A stretch of DNA of 46,381 nt from Trichoplax adhaerens (lineage: Eukaryota; Placozoa; Uniplacotomia; Trichoplacea; Trichoplacidae). The notes under the pieces were generated by a model that was not told the DNA's origin, ran no database searches, and was given only the letters and a program-made list of their open reading frames with translations. The stretch lies in contig NW_002060944.1 in NCBI RefSeq assembly GCF_000150275.1, positions 281,366 through 327,746 of the forward strand, written 5' to 3'. Below are positions 1 to 12,463 of this stretch, piece after piece. A program made the translations under genes and the position numbers. Each line of letters opens with the position of its first letter. Positions within the stretch are counted from its first letter, which is position 1.

Positions 1-1358
1 AAGAAATCTACACGTGTACTGTAGGACAGAGTGAGTTGAAAGTGTAGGTATGTTCAATTACATTCCCGCCCTTTATTTGAAAAAATTCACATGGCGCTTT
101 TACAGTACCATACTGTACAGTGTACAGTATGTAAAAGTTACAGTATTAATTTCAGGACTGTACTGTACTGTACTGTACCAAGGTCCAGAGACAACTAGAA
201 AGAAGGAGGGACCCCTGATATAATTTCTCAAGGAATTCTACTGGACTGTATAGACTAATAGTCAACTATCGCCGTTTCAAATACTGATACAACGCCAAGA
301 TCAACAGTTATATCCGACTCCTACGATATTGATAGACTTTTATAGTATTTTCCTACTATTGATACTAGAAGAGCATCAACGCCGTTTTTACAAATGACAA
401 ATAATGGTGTTCGATCAGTAATTTTAACCAGCGAAAGGCCACTTTTAGCAAATAATATTCCTTATAAATAAATGGATATCATAAGACTGACACACTGCCA
501 TTGATGTGCACTAAGCCCGTAAGCCGTGAAGCGTTTGCGAAATTGCTAATATTAAAATTAATTAATTTTTTGATACGGTTTACAGTGTACAGTACCAGAT
601 CTGAAATCAGTTGACGTTTAATTCACAAAACCTACTCCACCCGGCCATGACGCAGTATTTGCAAATGCGGTAGTTGCCTGATCTGGCCTATCATGGACTC
701 ATGGACTACCACATACAGTATTGTGCATCTAGTAGTGTGCACGAAACAAGTAATAGAGTCACTTATCCAATATTTCAAATTAATTTATAATTATAATATT
801 CTAAATGATAGTTACTGTACTCGCTGACTTGCAAGAGTAGGCAAAGTTTTAAGCTCAATATTATTTTGTGTTTAGTACTCCGTAGCTTGTGAGGAGAAGT
901 TCATATTGTAGACATCTTCATGGTCTATAAATACTGGCATAGACTACTAGAAGTAGTAGAAGTCTTCTTCTAGCGCTATTGTTCATCACCTGACTGAAGT
1001 CACCTTAACCTTTAGTGTATTAATCTTATCTGACTTGCAGTTGCAGTGTACAATTTGTCATGAGCGCGCTATATTGTAATTGCATCTTTTACACATCAAG
1101 TTATTTATTTATGACGCTGGCACGAACGCCGTAGTTATCAAAGTACTATTACGTGTAGTACTATATGCGTAAACGGAGGCTACATCATATGCCGCTATTG
1201 TTCGCAACTAAGCGTTAACGGCTTTGGCATAATTGTAGTATTCACGACATGATGAATGTGTATATTACATTTTTATATTAATTAATTTCCATATCATTCC
1301 CTAAAAATAACTACTTTTGTATTACATGATGATGTCTTATGTCTATCAATTGACAGCT
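1..1358. other. Intergenic, no gene seen
   Basis: I see no convincing exon on either strand. The stretch is AT-rich, with many stops in all frames. The only structure I can name is the GTAC-rich palindromic tract near its left end, listed separately. From about 1320 the sequence becomes similar to 18405 and 21555, which is the upstream flank of a duplicated CARD gene. Confidence 0.6.
101..179. repeat. GTAC-rich palindromic tract
   Basis: Two clusters (about 101-137 and 157-179) are made of alternating TACTG and CAGTA steps, so that TACTGTACAGTA-type self-complementary words recur. Similar tracts appear near 10607-10641, 11036-11052, 11098-11110, 16803-16822, 17860-17989, 18161-18209 and 18263-18287. 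The tracts can fold on themselves in single-stranded form. I do not see target-site duplications or a longer shared element around them. Confidence 0.75.
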
Positions 1359-2040
1359 ATGGGATCATTGATGTCACTATTCAAGCGTTTAACAATTCAA
1401 AATGGACGCGGTTGCAATCAGGTAAATGTTAGCTCTCTTCAGCCCTGTTTAACGCGTGTAATAACTATGTTGCAACTTGTTCAGTACTGATAATTGTCTT
1501 GATTATAGCGTGATAGAAGCTACGCCTGCGACTAGCAAGTGTGAGATCTATCGTCTTGTATTAGAGGAATATCTGGCTCGTTTCGTTGTATCATGTTTAT
1601 TACTTATCAATTGCATTAAAATTGCTAACGAACTATACTCTGAATCTGCGATCGAAGAAACAGATGTAGTAGAAATAAAGAGGTGTTCAAAAGGACAAGA
1701 GTACTAGTTTAGTACTATAGTGCTGTTGTAGTTGCCACATAGAACAATACGTTCATAATCATTAATATTTGGTATTCCACTTCGCGTTAATCTCTGGAAT
1801 TTGTACATTCTAAATGTTATGTATAAGCAACAACAGCTAATAAGGAGGCTGTCGTAAATATAATATTGAGTTTTCTAATTTATGCAAGTGAGGAAGCTCT
1901 TAAATATTCTCTTCGTACGCGGTATGGACTCGCAGACGACGTTTGTAAGAATTTTACGTAAATTTGATAAATCCTTAGCCACTGATATCGAAAAACGTAT
2001 AAATTATGCACTCGAAGGAAATTCTAACTACTGTAATTGA
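1359..2040 (+). pseudogene. Broken CARD-domain gene, family 1 copy A
   Basis: This is a paralogue of the gene at 18421-19383, with the same three-exon layout. Exon 1 (1359-1421) encodes 21 residues starting MGSLMSLFKRL and ends in CAG before a gtaaat donor, phase 0. Exon 2 (about 1509-1700) aligns with the other copy around SESAIEETDVVEIKRCS, but read in phase 0 from exon 1 it soon meets a stop, so it carries a frameshift. Exon 3 (1884-2040) gives the back half of a CARD (KLLNILFVRGM, then FVRILRKFDKSLATDIEK), but its acceptor reads TTTAT where the intact copy has CTTAG. What I see is a frameshift plus a lost acceptor. I infer a pseudogene, although an unusual splice could rescue part of it. 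CARDs are death-fold adaptor domains that pair with other CARDs in apoptosis and immunity. Confidence 0.65.
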
Positions 2041-2097
2041 AAGTTTTTACGTAAATAAATAACAATTACATTAATTACAGCGCTACTAAAAGATGTC

Positions 2098-4557
2098 ATT
2101 ATTATTTCTGTTTGACGGCTTATATTATTTAAATAGCTGACTTTGTTATTATTCCTAAATGAGCCTGCAACATTATGTACTTCAGAATTAAAATATTTCA
2201 TGCGCTTATTAATGTTAATATTATTGTTAATATTATTATTAACATTACGAAAGGTTTAGCATATCGAAATTTTATGGACAATTGTGATTTATAAAAATGC
2301 ACGTTTTAATTCACTATTTTGAGTTATAATTAATCATTATCAAATCTGTAATATTACAGTATATTGAATAAAATGTAAAATGTAACATTATGATTACGCA
2401 TGATTACGATTGCATGTAATTATATTGAATATTTATTATAGCTATAATTTTTCGGAAGAAGAAATCGGAATTATGATTCTTATAACTATAGCGTTGACGA
2501 GTCAATTATAATATTGACTGCTGTTGCATATTGTAAATCTTAGCAAGTCCTGATTAATTTCTGAAATCATAATGCTAGCATAGCCGTCGTTATGGAGTAT
2601 TAGTCATTGTGAAGTAGTAGACTGGATTGTCTAGGGAAGTTACCGTGGCACTTCAAGTGCGGTAACATTGATTCCAGAGACGAAATAAAGTAGGAATCCT
2701 TAATGTTATGCCTTAGTAGTTAGTATATATGAAAATTATACTATACGTACACTCGTACAGGCTATTGTTACAGATGTCAAAATTATGGTTGAACTCCGTA
2801 ATAGGAGATAAAAGTTTATAGTCTACAACGAATAACTTTAGAAAGTGCTAATGCTTCTCTGTTCACAAGTATTTTATTATCTACACTAGCTTGATTATAT
2901 TACTTTACTGTATGATAACATTAAACCGAAGCTTAACATCTTACTAAATACTGTAATCGTGTAGTTATAATAAGGTTTCCGAAGCCAATAACCACGTAAG
3001 GGTGTGTTATGATTTCAGCTAATTACAGTAGTTTTGTGTACTACAGGGTGATGTAGGTGTTATTGTATTATTAATATTAAGTACTTTATAATCATACAAT
3101 ACCTAAGTAGCACGAAAATCTATGATCTGTAAGATTTAAAAATATCGAATTCACATTCAATTTCGTATGAAAAGCAATCCGGTGGAAGATAAGCCTCTAA
3201 GAGTAGCATTGCCTTATCTACGATCTAACACGACTGCCGACATAGAAGTGTTCTTATTGTAATAAAGACCTAAATTTGAAGTTCGTAGATATCTTTACCT
3301 CCATAGTAGCGATTGATTACTGAATCCTGGAGCAATTTGTTACAAATTTCGATCGCTAAAATTATTTAAATAGATTTCTGAAGCATTTTTGTGCTTAAAT
3401 CCTACGTCGGCGATTGCGGCAATATTTTATAAAAATTAAATAATAGTGTGTTACGATAACATGTGCGCTTAATTTGCAAAGAATAATCTCGTCTCAGTAA
3501 CGTTACGATATTCAATACTGAAATAAAATAATACCCGTACATCCTGTGATAGAGGGTTCGAAGAATCAGCGGCGGCGGACTTGGTAGCCATTCACAGAAA
3601 ATATGCAAGGGATTTTAATAAAAGTGGATACATTATTGTAGATAGTAATAGAGGTACAATGCGGTAGTTACGGTAGATCAGTGTGTAATCTGTCGTGAAG
3701 TAATGTGAGGAAGTTCTACTACTGCGAATAGTGCAACTGACGAATCTGAGGCAGAAATCATCAGTATTTATAGTTTTAGAGAGAGGATACACGCAGAGAA
3801 CAGTATTGTAGAATTAGATACGTCGTATACCATAAACAGGCTATATAATAGTAAATGATTGTAGGAAATAGCGAAGACTGTAGGTGCTATAAATGACTTA
3901 ACATGACATGCTATATTTAGGCATAGTTGAAATAGACTGTAGAGGTATCTATATTCGGAAGATAATAAAATGTCTATATTTATGAACATGTCTAAAAACT
4001 ACAGTGAAACTAAATACACTACACATCCAAAACTTTGTAACTTTATTAAAGCCTGAACTTTTTTCATAATTTTTGGCATATGAACACAGATAGAGAACTC
4101 AGTAATAGCTTAATGCATCGAGCTGCCTCATACTGCATTTGAAAAAATTATTTTACAATAACTTTATCCGTAATACTGGAGCTTTTCATTTATCAAACGG
4201 ACAAACTCTTCCATTAATAATAAGTACGGTACAGTATGTAAGTATTTTATATATTTACATTTAAAACTGCGCTGGCTAAGTTCTAAGAACTACGTCAATT
4301 TTTCCCTGTAGGAATTACTTAGCGTCTGCAGTACTTATAGCCTTCGAGAAACGAATAACGCAAAAAATAGAATAGGCACGTCTTACAGGATAATTTAATC
4401 GCTGTTGCTAACCTTTAAGCGTTATTACCTATTCATAGTGCGTATTTATTTATGCAAATTTGTAGAATTTACGGTATCTAATCTACTGAAACTTTGTTTA
4501 TGTCTGCGTTGGTTCCAATATCCTTTAGAGCTAAATAGTTTGTAATACCATTCTACG
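2098..4557. repeat. Segmental duplication, copy A (partner 21686-24261)
   Basis: About 2.46 kb is nearly identical in order and sequence to 21686-24261. Compared with its partner it lacks about 120 bp after 3180 (present at roughly 22770-22890). The part around 2500-3160 has a third, more diverged relative at about 19980-20960, downstream of the intact CARD gene of the same family. Homology stops at 4557 after CTACGCG; the partner there joins sequence equivalent to 11583. Confidence 0.85.
3167..3858 (+). other. Possible exons of an unrecognised gene
   Basis: Three short plus-strand reading frames look protein-like rather than random. 3167-3262 begins with ATG and contains VEDKPLRVALPYLRSNTTAD. 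3527-3667 contains FEESAAADLVAIHRKYARDF. 3709-3858 contains TDESEAEIISIYSFRERIHA. All three recur in the duplicate copy near 22888, 23250 and 23400-23547. There the first has a one-base insertion and the second a stop in place of the leucine codon, while the third stays open. I recognise no domain. They may be decaying exons of a cluster gene, or chance frames in a recent duplication. Confidence 0.25.
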
Positions 4558-6845
4558 CGAATAACAGGCGTTTTAATGTCAGAAATTATACTAGCCTATG
4601 CACGATAGGGCCATGAGAAATGTTTCTTATCTGTAATCATATCTATTAATATGCTTACAGCGATAAACTTTAGTATTAGTAGAAACGTTTAAGTTAACGC
4701 AGTGTAATATCGAAATCTCGATTGTATTTGTACTAATCGTTCTTAGAAATGTTCAATTATTACTAATTTCTATAGCCTTGACAAGTAATAACTACAAGAT
4801 TTTTGTAAGATTTAAGTCATTAAAGCAACACTACAGTCCGCTAAAATTCTCTTGCATGGTTAAAATATCTATCGGCGAGTTATCGTGCTTGATGGTATTA
4901 AAAGTATCTTGATTTAGACTGGAGTTTTTAGCCAAAATATTCAAATAATAAAGTCTATCTAAGATAAAATAGCTACTATTAACCGTTTTATCATGACATA
5001 TAAATGTCAAAAATTACAATAGTCTACAGAATAATAAAGCCACGATCAATATTTCTGAATCGTATGCTCATAATTTATAATATAATAGTCAATAATTTCT
5101 ATAGAACAAACGCTGAAGTCATTACATCATAAAACTAGAATTTCTATTTAATCTATATCATTAGCATAAGGAATGATCAATCATTCTTGACGTTCATAAT
5201 CGTATGATACGATTGTCATGCTGTTATAGTTATTAATCTATACTAAGAAATTATTCGTTCAAATGAACAGGAAGATAATCTGCAAGCAGCTATGAATTAA
5301 AAAATATACTAATAGAAATATTATATTAAATTCTGTAGATAGAGTCTCTATCAAAAGTTATTTTGATGCTGCTATAGTCTTGTGCAATTTTCTAGATATG
5401 GTCGCTATCATACAGCTATCATACTTTATCCAAAAATGATGATGCAATATAACATCATTATTTACAAATGATATTAATGTGCTTTGTCATCAATATCGTT
5501 TATTATTGCAGTACTCAACGAAGCACTGCCCTTATTGCTTTCTGTCTCTGCTCCTTTAGTACAGTAGTAATTTTTTTCTCTAATAAAATATTCATAGAAT
5601 ACATCTCTATCACGATGAATGTCAAATAGCCTAGAAAATCAACCTAAACTAATCAGCTTAGAAACCAATAACCATCCTGTATCCTAGATTGGAGTTGTTT
5701 ACAGCAAGTCAATGATAGCTATTAATTAGCATAACTTGCATAGTAACGCTTTGTAAAGACATCAACAGCAACTTAGCTGATGCTATAAGAGTTAAAAGAA
5801 ATTCAGGTTGTTGCCGTTTGTTACTGATAACGCTGCATTTACTGATCGATTTTAACAAACTGATAGTTTTTTTCGTACTTTATTGATCTATTTCAATAGA
5901 CTAAATCTTTTTTCCTTACCATGTCAGTTGTAAACAATTATTTATTTCTGTCATGCTACTGATGCAATAATTCTACAATTTCAAATCGTTATTTCTATTA
6001 GTATTTGTTCTAAAATTTAAAAATCCCCCCCAAAAACCAAACTGTAAATGCCACGAATTAAATCCATCCATGACCAAACCTTCTATCAATAATTCGTAGT
6101 ATTTTGTGTGTTTCTTTACCGTAAAGTTTATGTTGCCGACGATATTATAATTATTTGATGGTACCCAATGCAGACAATAACATGGTCGATTAATAAAAGG
6201 AAAAGAATGAGGAGAGAAAATTCGCGCCAAAATTGTTTCATTGATTATAATTAATGATTGATAGGGAAATTGTTTGCAGTTAATACATACCTAGTACAAA
6301 GGTTGCAAAGGTTGCTAATGCAAACCCTATCTTTCTTAGTACTATAGTATTGTATCGTTAGCACGATAATAGTTATACTTCTGTACTATAGCCATATGGT
6401 TGCACATCAAAAGGTTAGTGCATACAAAACGATTATTTTGACATTGTTTACATGATTTCCACTATTTTAAATTAGCTGTAAACACAATGAATCCATTAGC
6501 TAGTCTACGTTGTTATACTACTATTATGCCTTAAAACGTCATCAATACTGCCATAGCAGCTTTTCGCGTAGTGCTAAAACTACGCCAGTTGTGAATAAGG
6601 CATAAAAATCGCTCCTTAGCGGCTACCTGCTAAACAATACGGAGCGTCAAGAAACAATGTTTATTTTTCCTGAAAGCGAACTCAAGGTTCCAAAGTATGC
6701 CTAAGTTATAAATAAATAATATTAAACCAACTGTAACTGATGCAATCGGATAGCCATTATTTTATGAATATAAATGTCTTTGATAGAGATGTTGATTACG
6801 AGATATTTGCCATACATGTAACTCCATCAGTTTTTGACGGATAAA
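4558..6845. other. Intergenic, no convincing gene
   Basis: This part of the left block has no counterpart in the right block. An 85-codon minus-strand frame (6230 to 5973) exists, with an E2F-like TTCGCGCCAAAA near its 5' end (about 6222-6233), but it contains a C/G homopolymer and shows no family resemblance. No other exon-like segment was found. Confidence 0.5.
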
Positions 6846-9671
6846 ATAGTTTTAGAATTGAACGTTGCTGCAATTGCAAGCTAAGAACTACAATGACATG
6901 AAAGTCATGTTAACCGTTATATTTCTATTTTTGCAGAATTAAAGAAATTCTATTCGGATAATCATTCCATGAAGAATAGTAATTTTATTTCTTGACTTAG
7001 ACGATAACATCTTCTTGAAATGTAATTAGCATAATCGTCACTAGAGGTTATAATATAAGCGGTATAAACTACTTGAAAAAGGTCTTCCATTTAAATTGAA
7101 AATTGATTGTCATACAGCGAAAAATTGATTGATACATAAATTGATTGTCATACAGCGGAAACAGCTCCCTTTACACTGTCAAAACAGTAGAAATATCATA
7201 AGGAATGTTTCATGCCATACAGAAACCATATTTAGTAGAGTGCATAAATAGTTTAGTACATGGTACAGCAGAAACGATATCATAAACATCTTCATAGTAA
7301 AGAAAAGAGAATAGATAGCGGCTAAAAGGTCGGATGAAACAATGAAGGGCGTAGTACTGTAGTTCTATTCTCAATCTCTTTTATGTCTAGAACTTACACG
7401 TAATAGCTCAAAGATCCAATCGCTTATTCGCTACTACGGTATAAAATGCTGCATTATACTGTAGTTAGGATATCTCTCATCTACTTTCCTGTCGAAAATA
7501 GCGTCATAATCACTGTATAAACATTCTTGGCTACAGTTTGTACGCCACTTTTTATTTAGAAACAAACTTGCCTAGCCTTTAATAACAACCCCGTAAAATC
7601 ATGACCTACTGTATTCATCGCGTGATGGTGGTTTAAAAGTATAAATTGAGCTAATCAAGGCTTTTTATCCGCGTATGTCTACGTTCCATGTATACGGAGG
7701 TCCATTCATATTTTAGTGACCGATCCATTTTGCAAATTTTGAATGTCAGCAATTCGAGGAAAAAAGACTGGTTACACTACAAATCGGAAGAGTTTTCCTT
7801 ATCGGTAAGTTCAACTTTAAGTATTAGAATTGTAAGTGCATAGCTAGTAGTTCACGATATCTTATTTCTAAAGCACTCTAGTATGAGATCATGAAATTGT
7901 AAACAATTTCAACAATTTCATGTTCCGAAAGAAAAGTGCTCATAAATGCTTTAACCTTTGCGATATTTTGATATTCTTTTTAATGTTTTCCGTAAAAATA
8001 AATGCCCAAACTGCTCATAAAGAAAATATGAAAGGGCAGTAAAAAAATCATCAATACAACCTTATTCATCAAAAAATAGAGGACATAAGCGATAAATGAT
8101 ATCGCGCACGGCGGTAATTGAAAAATTGGAATTGATTTTATTTATCACTTACAGGCAATTAATGTAGTACAAAAGTATTCCAATGTCACTTTTATAGTAA
8201 TCAGTCTGTTTTTCAAATAGTAAAACAGAACAAGCTTGACTCAGATCTGTTTTGTTTACTTGGGCTGCCGTAATTCCAAAGTCCAGTTTGAAATCCTTGT
8301 CATAGCCACATAACTACAAGGGTCATTGTAATTCCAGTTTTCCTTATAGTAGCACAATAGGCTAGCGAATACATTATACATTTACGATACACTTTAAGGA
8401 CGATACAGATCGATTTCTTTCTTCGAGTTAAAAATAATCAACGCAATTATTATAGTAACTAAGTGCAGTAACGTCTACGAGTCTTTTTCTCTAATTTCTA
8501 TAGCGAAACAATCCGTTCATGAAGTCCATTTTCATGTCATTGTTCACTGCATAATAATTAAATTGTATAGATAATTATTGCTGCAAATTACGCATGGAAT
8601 GCGTAGCGAAAGAAAAGTTAGCATCACAAAAGTTTTGTAGAAATATTTGGATTGTCATCGATCCTCCTTCGATCCCATAATGCCCGACTAATTAAAGGCA
8701 TAATTTACTTCAAATACAGAGTGCATCGTAGATTCTTTCTAATAATACCTGGAATAATAATTCGTCCACGATTGGTTAGTGTGTTGACAATTCAATGGGG
8801 TGTGGTAGATGTCCTGCTGGCAACTCTTTCAACGATAGTTCATCATATTATGCCGATATCTTCCATCAGTTAGCAAGTGAATGAGTATATTGATAATTAA
8901 TTAGTCATCATCGTCAGCAAGTTTGATTTATGTAATTGCAATTATTATTATTCAAGCTATAAATAGTATAACTACATCAACAGTATTATACCATGCAGCA
9001 TACTTTATAGTCAGATGGGATAAAATAAACGTGAAGTACAAATTTAATCTAATTAAATCATTTAATCAAGTTTTTCCTTTCAAATTGTTATTAATACGAT
9101 ACGCCAGTATGAGTAATAACAATACCGAGCTCATACATGCTACAATTTTATTAAGCAGATAATACGGGTAGTTTATGCAAATATACCAGTAGAAAAGCAT
9201 AGATTTAATTTGAGTAATGAAAATTTTCTTCAACCATTTTAAAGTTGATCTTTGTTTCTTACCTCGAGATATCACAAATGGTGAACTGTACAATACTGGA
9301 AATAAATTCATAGAGGATCTACACTAACGGTTTAATTGATAAACATCCTATCATCCTATTGCAGGAGCTGATATCTACTAGCACGACTACTTTTATCAAC
9401 GATCAAAGCGTTTGATCACAATCACCTTGATGGCAGAAATGGGAGACATTCGTATTTGTCTTCCTGAGATGGTATTGCCAACGTTAAAGCTGTCTACTAT
9501 TAAAATATGATAATTGGATTCCGTTTATGATATTAAAGTTTGGTATTGTTCCATGTTTATACGACAGGTGAAACAGGTACAAATACAACCACTTATGCTT
9601 GGGGGTCTTCCTGAACACAACGTAAACGCGGTTGGAATGAGTGAATTTCACAGGCAAATTATTCGCAGACA
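6846..9671. repeat. Segmental duplication carrying CARD family 2, copy 1
   Basis: The block is closely similar to 25905-28695 over its whole length, including the CARD gene promoter, exon 1, introns and the first half of the CARD exon. Similarity ends sharply near 9671. The following sequence instead matches the 3' end and flank of a different transcription unit (21023 onward). A small piece of the region just upstream (6789-6840) recurs at 11222-11275. Confidence 0.85.
7640..7647 (+). promoter_or_regulatory. TATA-like box of CARD family 2, copy 1
   Basis: TATAAATT lies 103 bp before the ATG at 7743. It keeps the same position relative to the ATG in the copy at 26675, and almost the same in the viral-fusion copy at 13869. 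The CACGTG E-box present in the intact copy (26654) reads CGCGTG here. The promoter role is inferred from sequence and conservation only. Confidence 0.5.
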
Positions 9672-9696
9672 TACTACAAATGGCATGACACCTTGA
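7743..9696 (+). pseudogene. Broken CARD gene, family 2 copy 1
   Basis: This paralogue of 26778-29273 shares its first four exons: exon 1 (7743-7804, MSAIRGKKTG and onward, donor gtaagt), exon 2 (8780-8876), exon 3 (9437-9471) and the start of exon 4 (9568 on). Exon 2 has 97 bases against 98 in the other copy, because a G run lost one base. The expected QWGCGRCPAD is therefore replaced by a shifted frame. Exon 4 reads GLPEHNVNAVGMSEFHRQII, then leaves homology near 9671 and ends as TTNGMTP plus stop, a tail borrowed from the transcription unit whose end is at 21044. The CARD helices are gone. With one frameshift and one 3' replacement I call it a pseudogene; a chimeric transcript from a downstream start is possible. 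Confidence 0.75.
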
Positions 9697-10100
9697 AAAC
9701 TAATAAAAAGATTTTGTCGATAGTACGGTAATTATGTACGGTAAGATTCACAAATTAACACTATCAAATGAAACTATAGTACTTGCTGTTGATTAAGAGT
9801 TTGTCGCCAGTATGATCTATTCTTCATTTTCGCAAAGACGTCAAAGCTCATTTGCATTGCTAACTATTCAGTGATATATATACTTGTAAGGCATTACTGA
9901 CTGATCGTTAAGCGAAAAAATAATCCAGATTTTATATCGATGACTTAGTTTAAAGAATCAGACGAGTAAAAAGGCTACTGATCAAATACAGACAAGTACC
10001 GCAAAATCTGTTCTGATCGCTATTTATGAGTAGTCATTTTTCTAGAGAACAATGCTGTTAGCTCAGTCAATTAATTGGTTGAAGCGTAACATGAATTTTG
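9672..10100 (+). repeat. Copy of a gene 3' end and flank
   Basis: From TACAAATGGCATGACACCTTG onward the sequence follows 21023-21300: the end of a coding frame ending NGVTP, the AAAACTATTAAAAAAGAT tract, a CGATAGTACGATAATTA word, and further blocks near 9940 and 10034. Related, shorter copies occur at 17035-17110 and 17465-17545. It joins directly to the CARD exon of the copy upstream. Confidence 0.7.
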
Positions 10101-11582
10101 TTTCATTAATGAATTGAATAATTCTAAATTCAAGTAATTATGATTATCAATGACTTCGGAGTGTATTTACAAAGTGTCTAAATTTACAGTCAATTTACTA
10201 AATTTTCATGCAAATGAATGTTATTAATACCTTTTTATGCGAGTTGTCACTGTTTTGCAACTGAAGAACATCAATGCTGATCACTTGTACTTTTACATAT
10301 TTATCATCTGATACAGTACAGTAGGCGGTTGACAAAATAAACTAGGTCGATCATACGATAACTGTAATCTTAATGTGATGTCGATCGTGAATGCGGTATT
10401 GAGGCTGAGGCTGAAGTACTTACGATTATGGCTATATTCCATAAATTTCGGCTATGTGCTTCCTTAAGTGTATCAGATCATAGTTTTACCGGTTTTTATT
10501 GGCCGTTCGGTAAGAAAAATTTTCTACTTACAACATAGTCAGACCGCGCTAAAACATGTAAAGAATTTATTTGGCGCCGTTTTATTGAACCGCCAATTTC
10601 TTCTATTGTACAGTACTCTACAGTACAGTACAGTACAGTACCTTGCAGTCAGACTCACGCTAAGAACTTTTATTAGTGTACAGTACTGTCGATCGTACGT
10701 AATTGGGGATATAATGGTCAGTGATACTTTCATTATTTATAGACTTAAGAGCAAGTTTAACTTTCTAACTTTACCTGATTCAGATCTTTCAGAATCTCTC
10801 CATCAACCTAATACAGGGAGGGTGTCCCTAAATTATCCCAGCGCACAAATTTAAAATTAGCATTGCCAAATCGAGCAGTAATTTGCCCAGAAAATCTACT
10901 GAAATGTAGAGTAATAAATAACCTATCATAATCTGATAACTTTAAAACCGTAGGTTTCGTACTTTATTTTAAATTAGAGATACTGTATTAAACTTTAAAA
11001 TAAAAAAGTTTAAATAAACTATGCTACCTATTCTACTGTACAGTACAGTACTTTCTTAACAGGATTTGACTAGATTTACGAGTTTGCGGGTAAACCTACA
11101 GTACAGTACCATGGAATCCCCTCCCCATACTGTACCACCCGCTGGCAATCTATCGTTACCGCGTTACGGACTAAAAACATTACGCAATGTTGTTAATGCA
11201 TGTCTGCGGTAATCGCGCACACTGAGATGTTGATTGCGAGGTATTTTCCATACATGAAACTCCATCAGTTTATGACTTATAGAATGGGCTAAATAAAAAT
11301 TTATATCCAATTTTATAGTGCTGAACGACATAGCGAATTAATGCTGACGAGTAATAACGCCACACATGGCCACTAGCAACAATTTATTAAGCATATTAGA
11401 GACTATTACACAGTTTCTACTTAGAAAAATCTACAGTTAACGCTCTATTATTTACTTATACTTTAAACTGGAATGATATTCTACAACCTATTATTTAGTA
11501 CCTTCACGTATTTTTATTTATGATTAGGCAATCTATTCGTCAAGACTAACAGTACTACATCTATCCTAGTACATATATATGT
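10101..11582. other. Intergenic with GTAC tracts
   Basis: No gene is supported. GTAC-rich tracts lie at about 10607-10641, 11036-11052 and 11098-11110. A 128-codon plus-strand frame (10468-10854) runs through the first of these and looks accidental. At 11222-11290 a short copy of the 6789-6840 sequence is present. Confidence 0.55.
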
Positions 11583-12103
11583 ATATATATTTGAAGATAT
11601 TATACAGTTTATCATGTAGTACATACAGTTATTTCCCTAACTATAAAGAAAAAAAATTAATCTTACAATTTCTCATTTGGATAATATTAACATTTAAAAA
11701 GTTGTTTTGTTAACTGGTAGTGCTTTAATGGTAGAAAGGTTCTGTTACTATTTAACAACGTAGAAGTGATCAAAAGGAACTGCTATGAAATAAGCACGTG
11801 TCAAATGCATTGGGATTGGCTAGTAGCAAAGTTAACAATCAAAAATCCCGTGATTCAAATTCCGACGTTACTGCAGTACAATGTTAACGATTATAATTAA
11901 TCATCAGTAGAAGTGCATATATATATATTTATTATTATAATTTAGATATTTCTGCTTTAAACGACAGTATGGTAAGGTTGACCTTTATTTCTTTGACTTT
12001 GAGTAGCAATAACAAATATATTGCATCTAGAAAGAATTACGAAATCGTTGTTATACTACCTTCTTCATACGATCATCATCTCATAAAATGGATAATATCA
12101 TAT
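11583..12103. repeat. Host segment left of the viral insert (partner 24262-24787)
   Basis: About 520 bp match 24262-24787 closely, ending in the shared words CATCATCTCATAAAATGGATAAT then TCATAT. At 12104 this copy passes directly into capsid-like coding sequence. The partner continues into unrelated DNA, so the boundary of the viral insert can be read directly. The segment itself shows no gene. Confidence 0.85.
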
Positions 12104-12463
12104 AATAATAACTCACTGGACTATATGATATGCCTTCTTACCGGTGATAATGATGGTGTAGTTACCGCTAATCCCAACGAATTAATATGTCAAAAATATG
12201 CAGCTGTATATAGAGTAAATAGTTCGAAAGGCAAAGATTACTTCTGTTATAGAATAAATCCTAATAAATTTTTAGGTAGAACTAGCCCTGTATTCGACCC
12301 TAAATTAAAAAATAGTTCAGATGCTGGTCCTCAGGAAAATGCATTTTTGCAAATGGCATTTTGGAATCCTCAAAGTAATATTAATCCCGATATAATAACG
12401 GGACAAATAAGAGTTAATTATACTGCTGTGTTTATTGAGCCTAAAGTTTTAGGTTTTAGTTAA
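12104..12463 (+). pseudogene. Endogenous CRESS-DNA virus capsid, C-terminal part
   Basis: The frame is open from 11969, but only from 12104 (NNNSLDYM and onward) is it viral-like; the codons before that are host sequence shared with 24700-24787. It ends with a stop at 12461-12463, tail-to-tail with Rep and overlapping it by 15 bp, the convergent cap/rep layout of circovirus-like and cyclovirus-like genomes. The N-terminal part is missing here. A related N-terminal part lies at 13970-14413, and the two overlap by about 16 codons. The capsid identity rests on position, convergence with Rep, and similarity to the basic-tailed fragment, not on a recognised capsid motif. Confidence 0.7.

Noticed and set aside
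3402-3989. Three minus-strand frames conserved at 23102-23695
   Set aside because: Conservation follows from the recent duplication. Composition is random-like, and the plus strand of the same region has more protein-like frames.
5973-6230. 85-codon minus-strand frame with an E2F-like motif upstream
   Set aside because: No recognisable domain, a homopolymer inside it, and no second copy to show constraint. Kept only as a note.
10050-10090. tRNA-like words (TTAGCTCAG ... GGTTGAAGC)
   Set aside because: No acceptor stem, anticodon arm or T arm can be formed around them.
10468-10854. 128-codon plus-strand frame
   Set aside because: It crosses a GTAC palindromic tract (QYSTVQY-type residues) and shows no domain or splice signals.
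11969-12103. N-terminal 45 codons of the frame leading into the capsid piece
   Set aside because: They are host sequence shared with 24650-24787 that happens to be open in the same frame, not viral coding.
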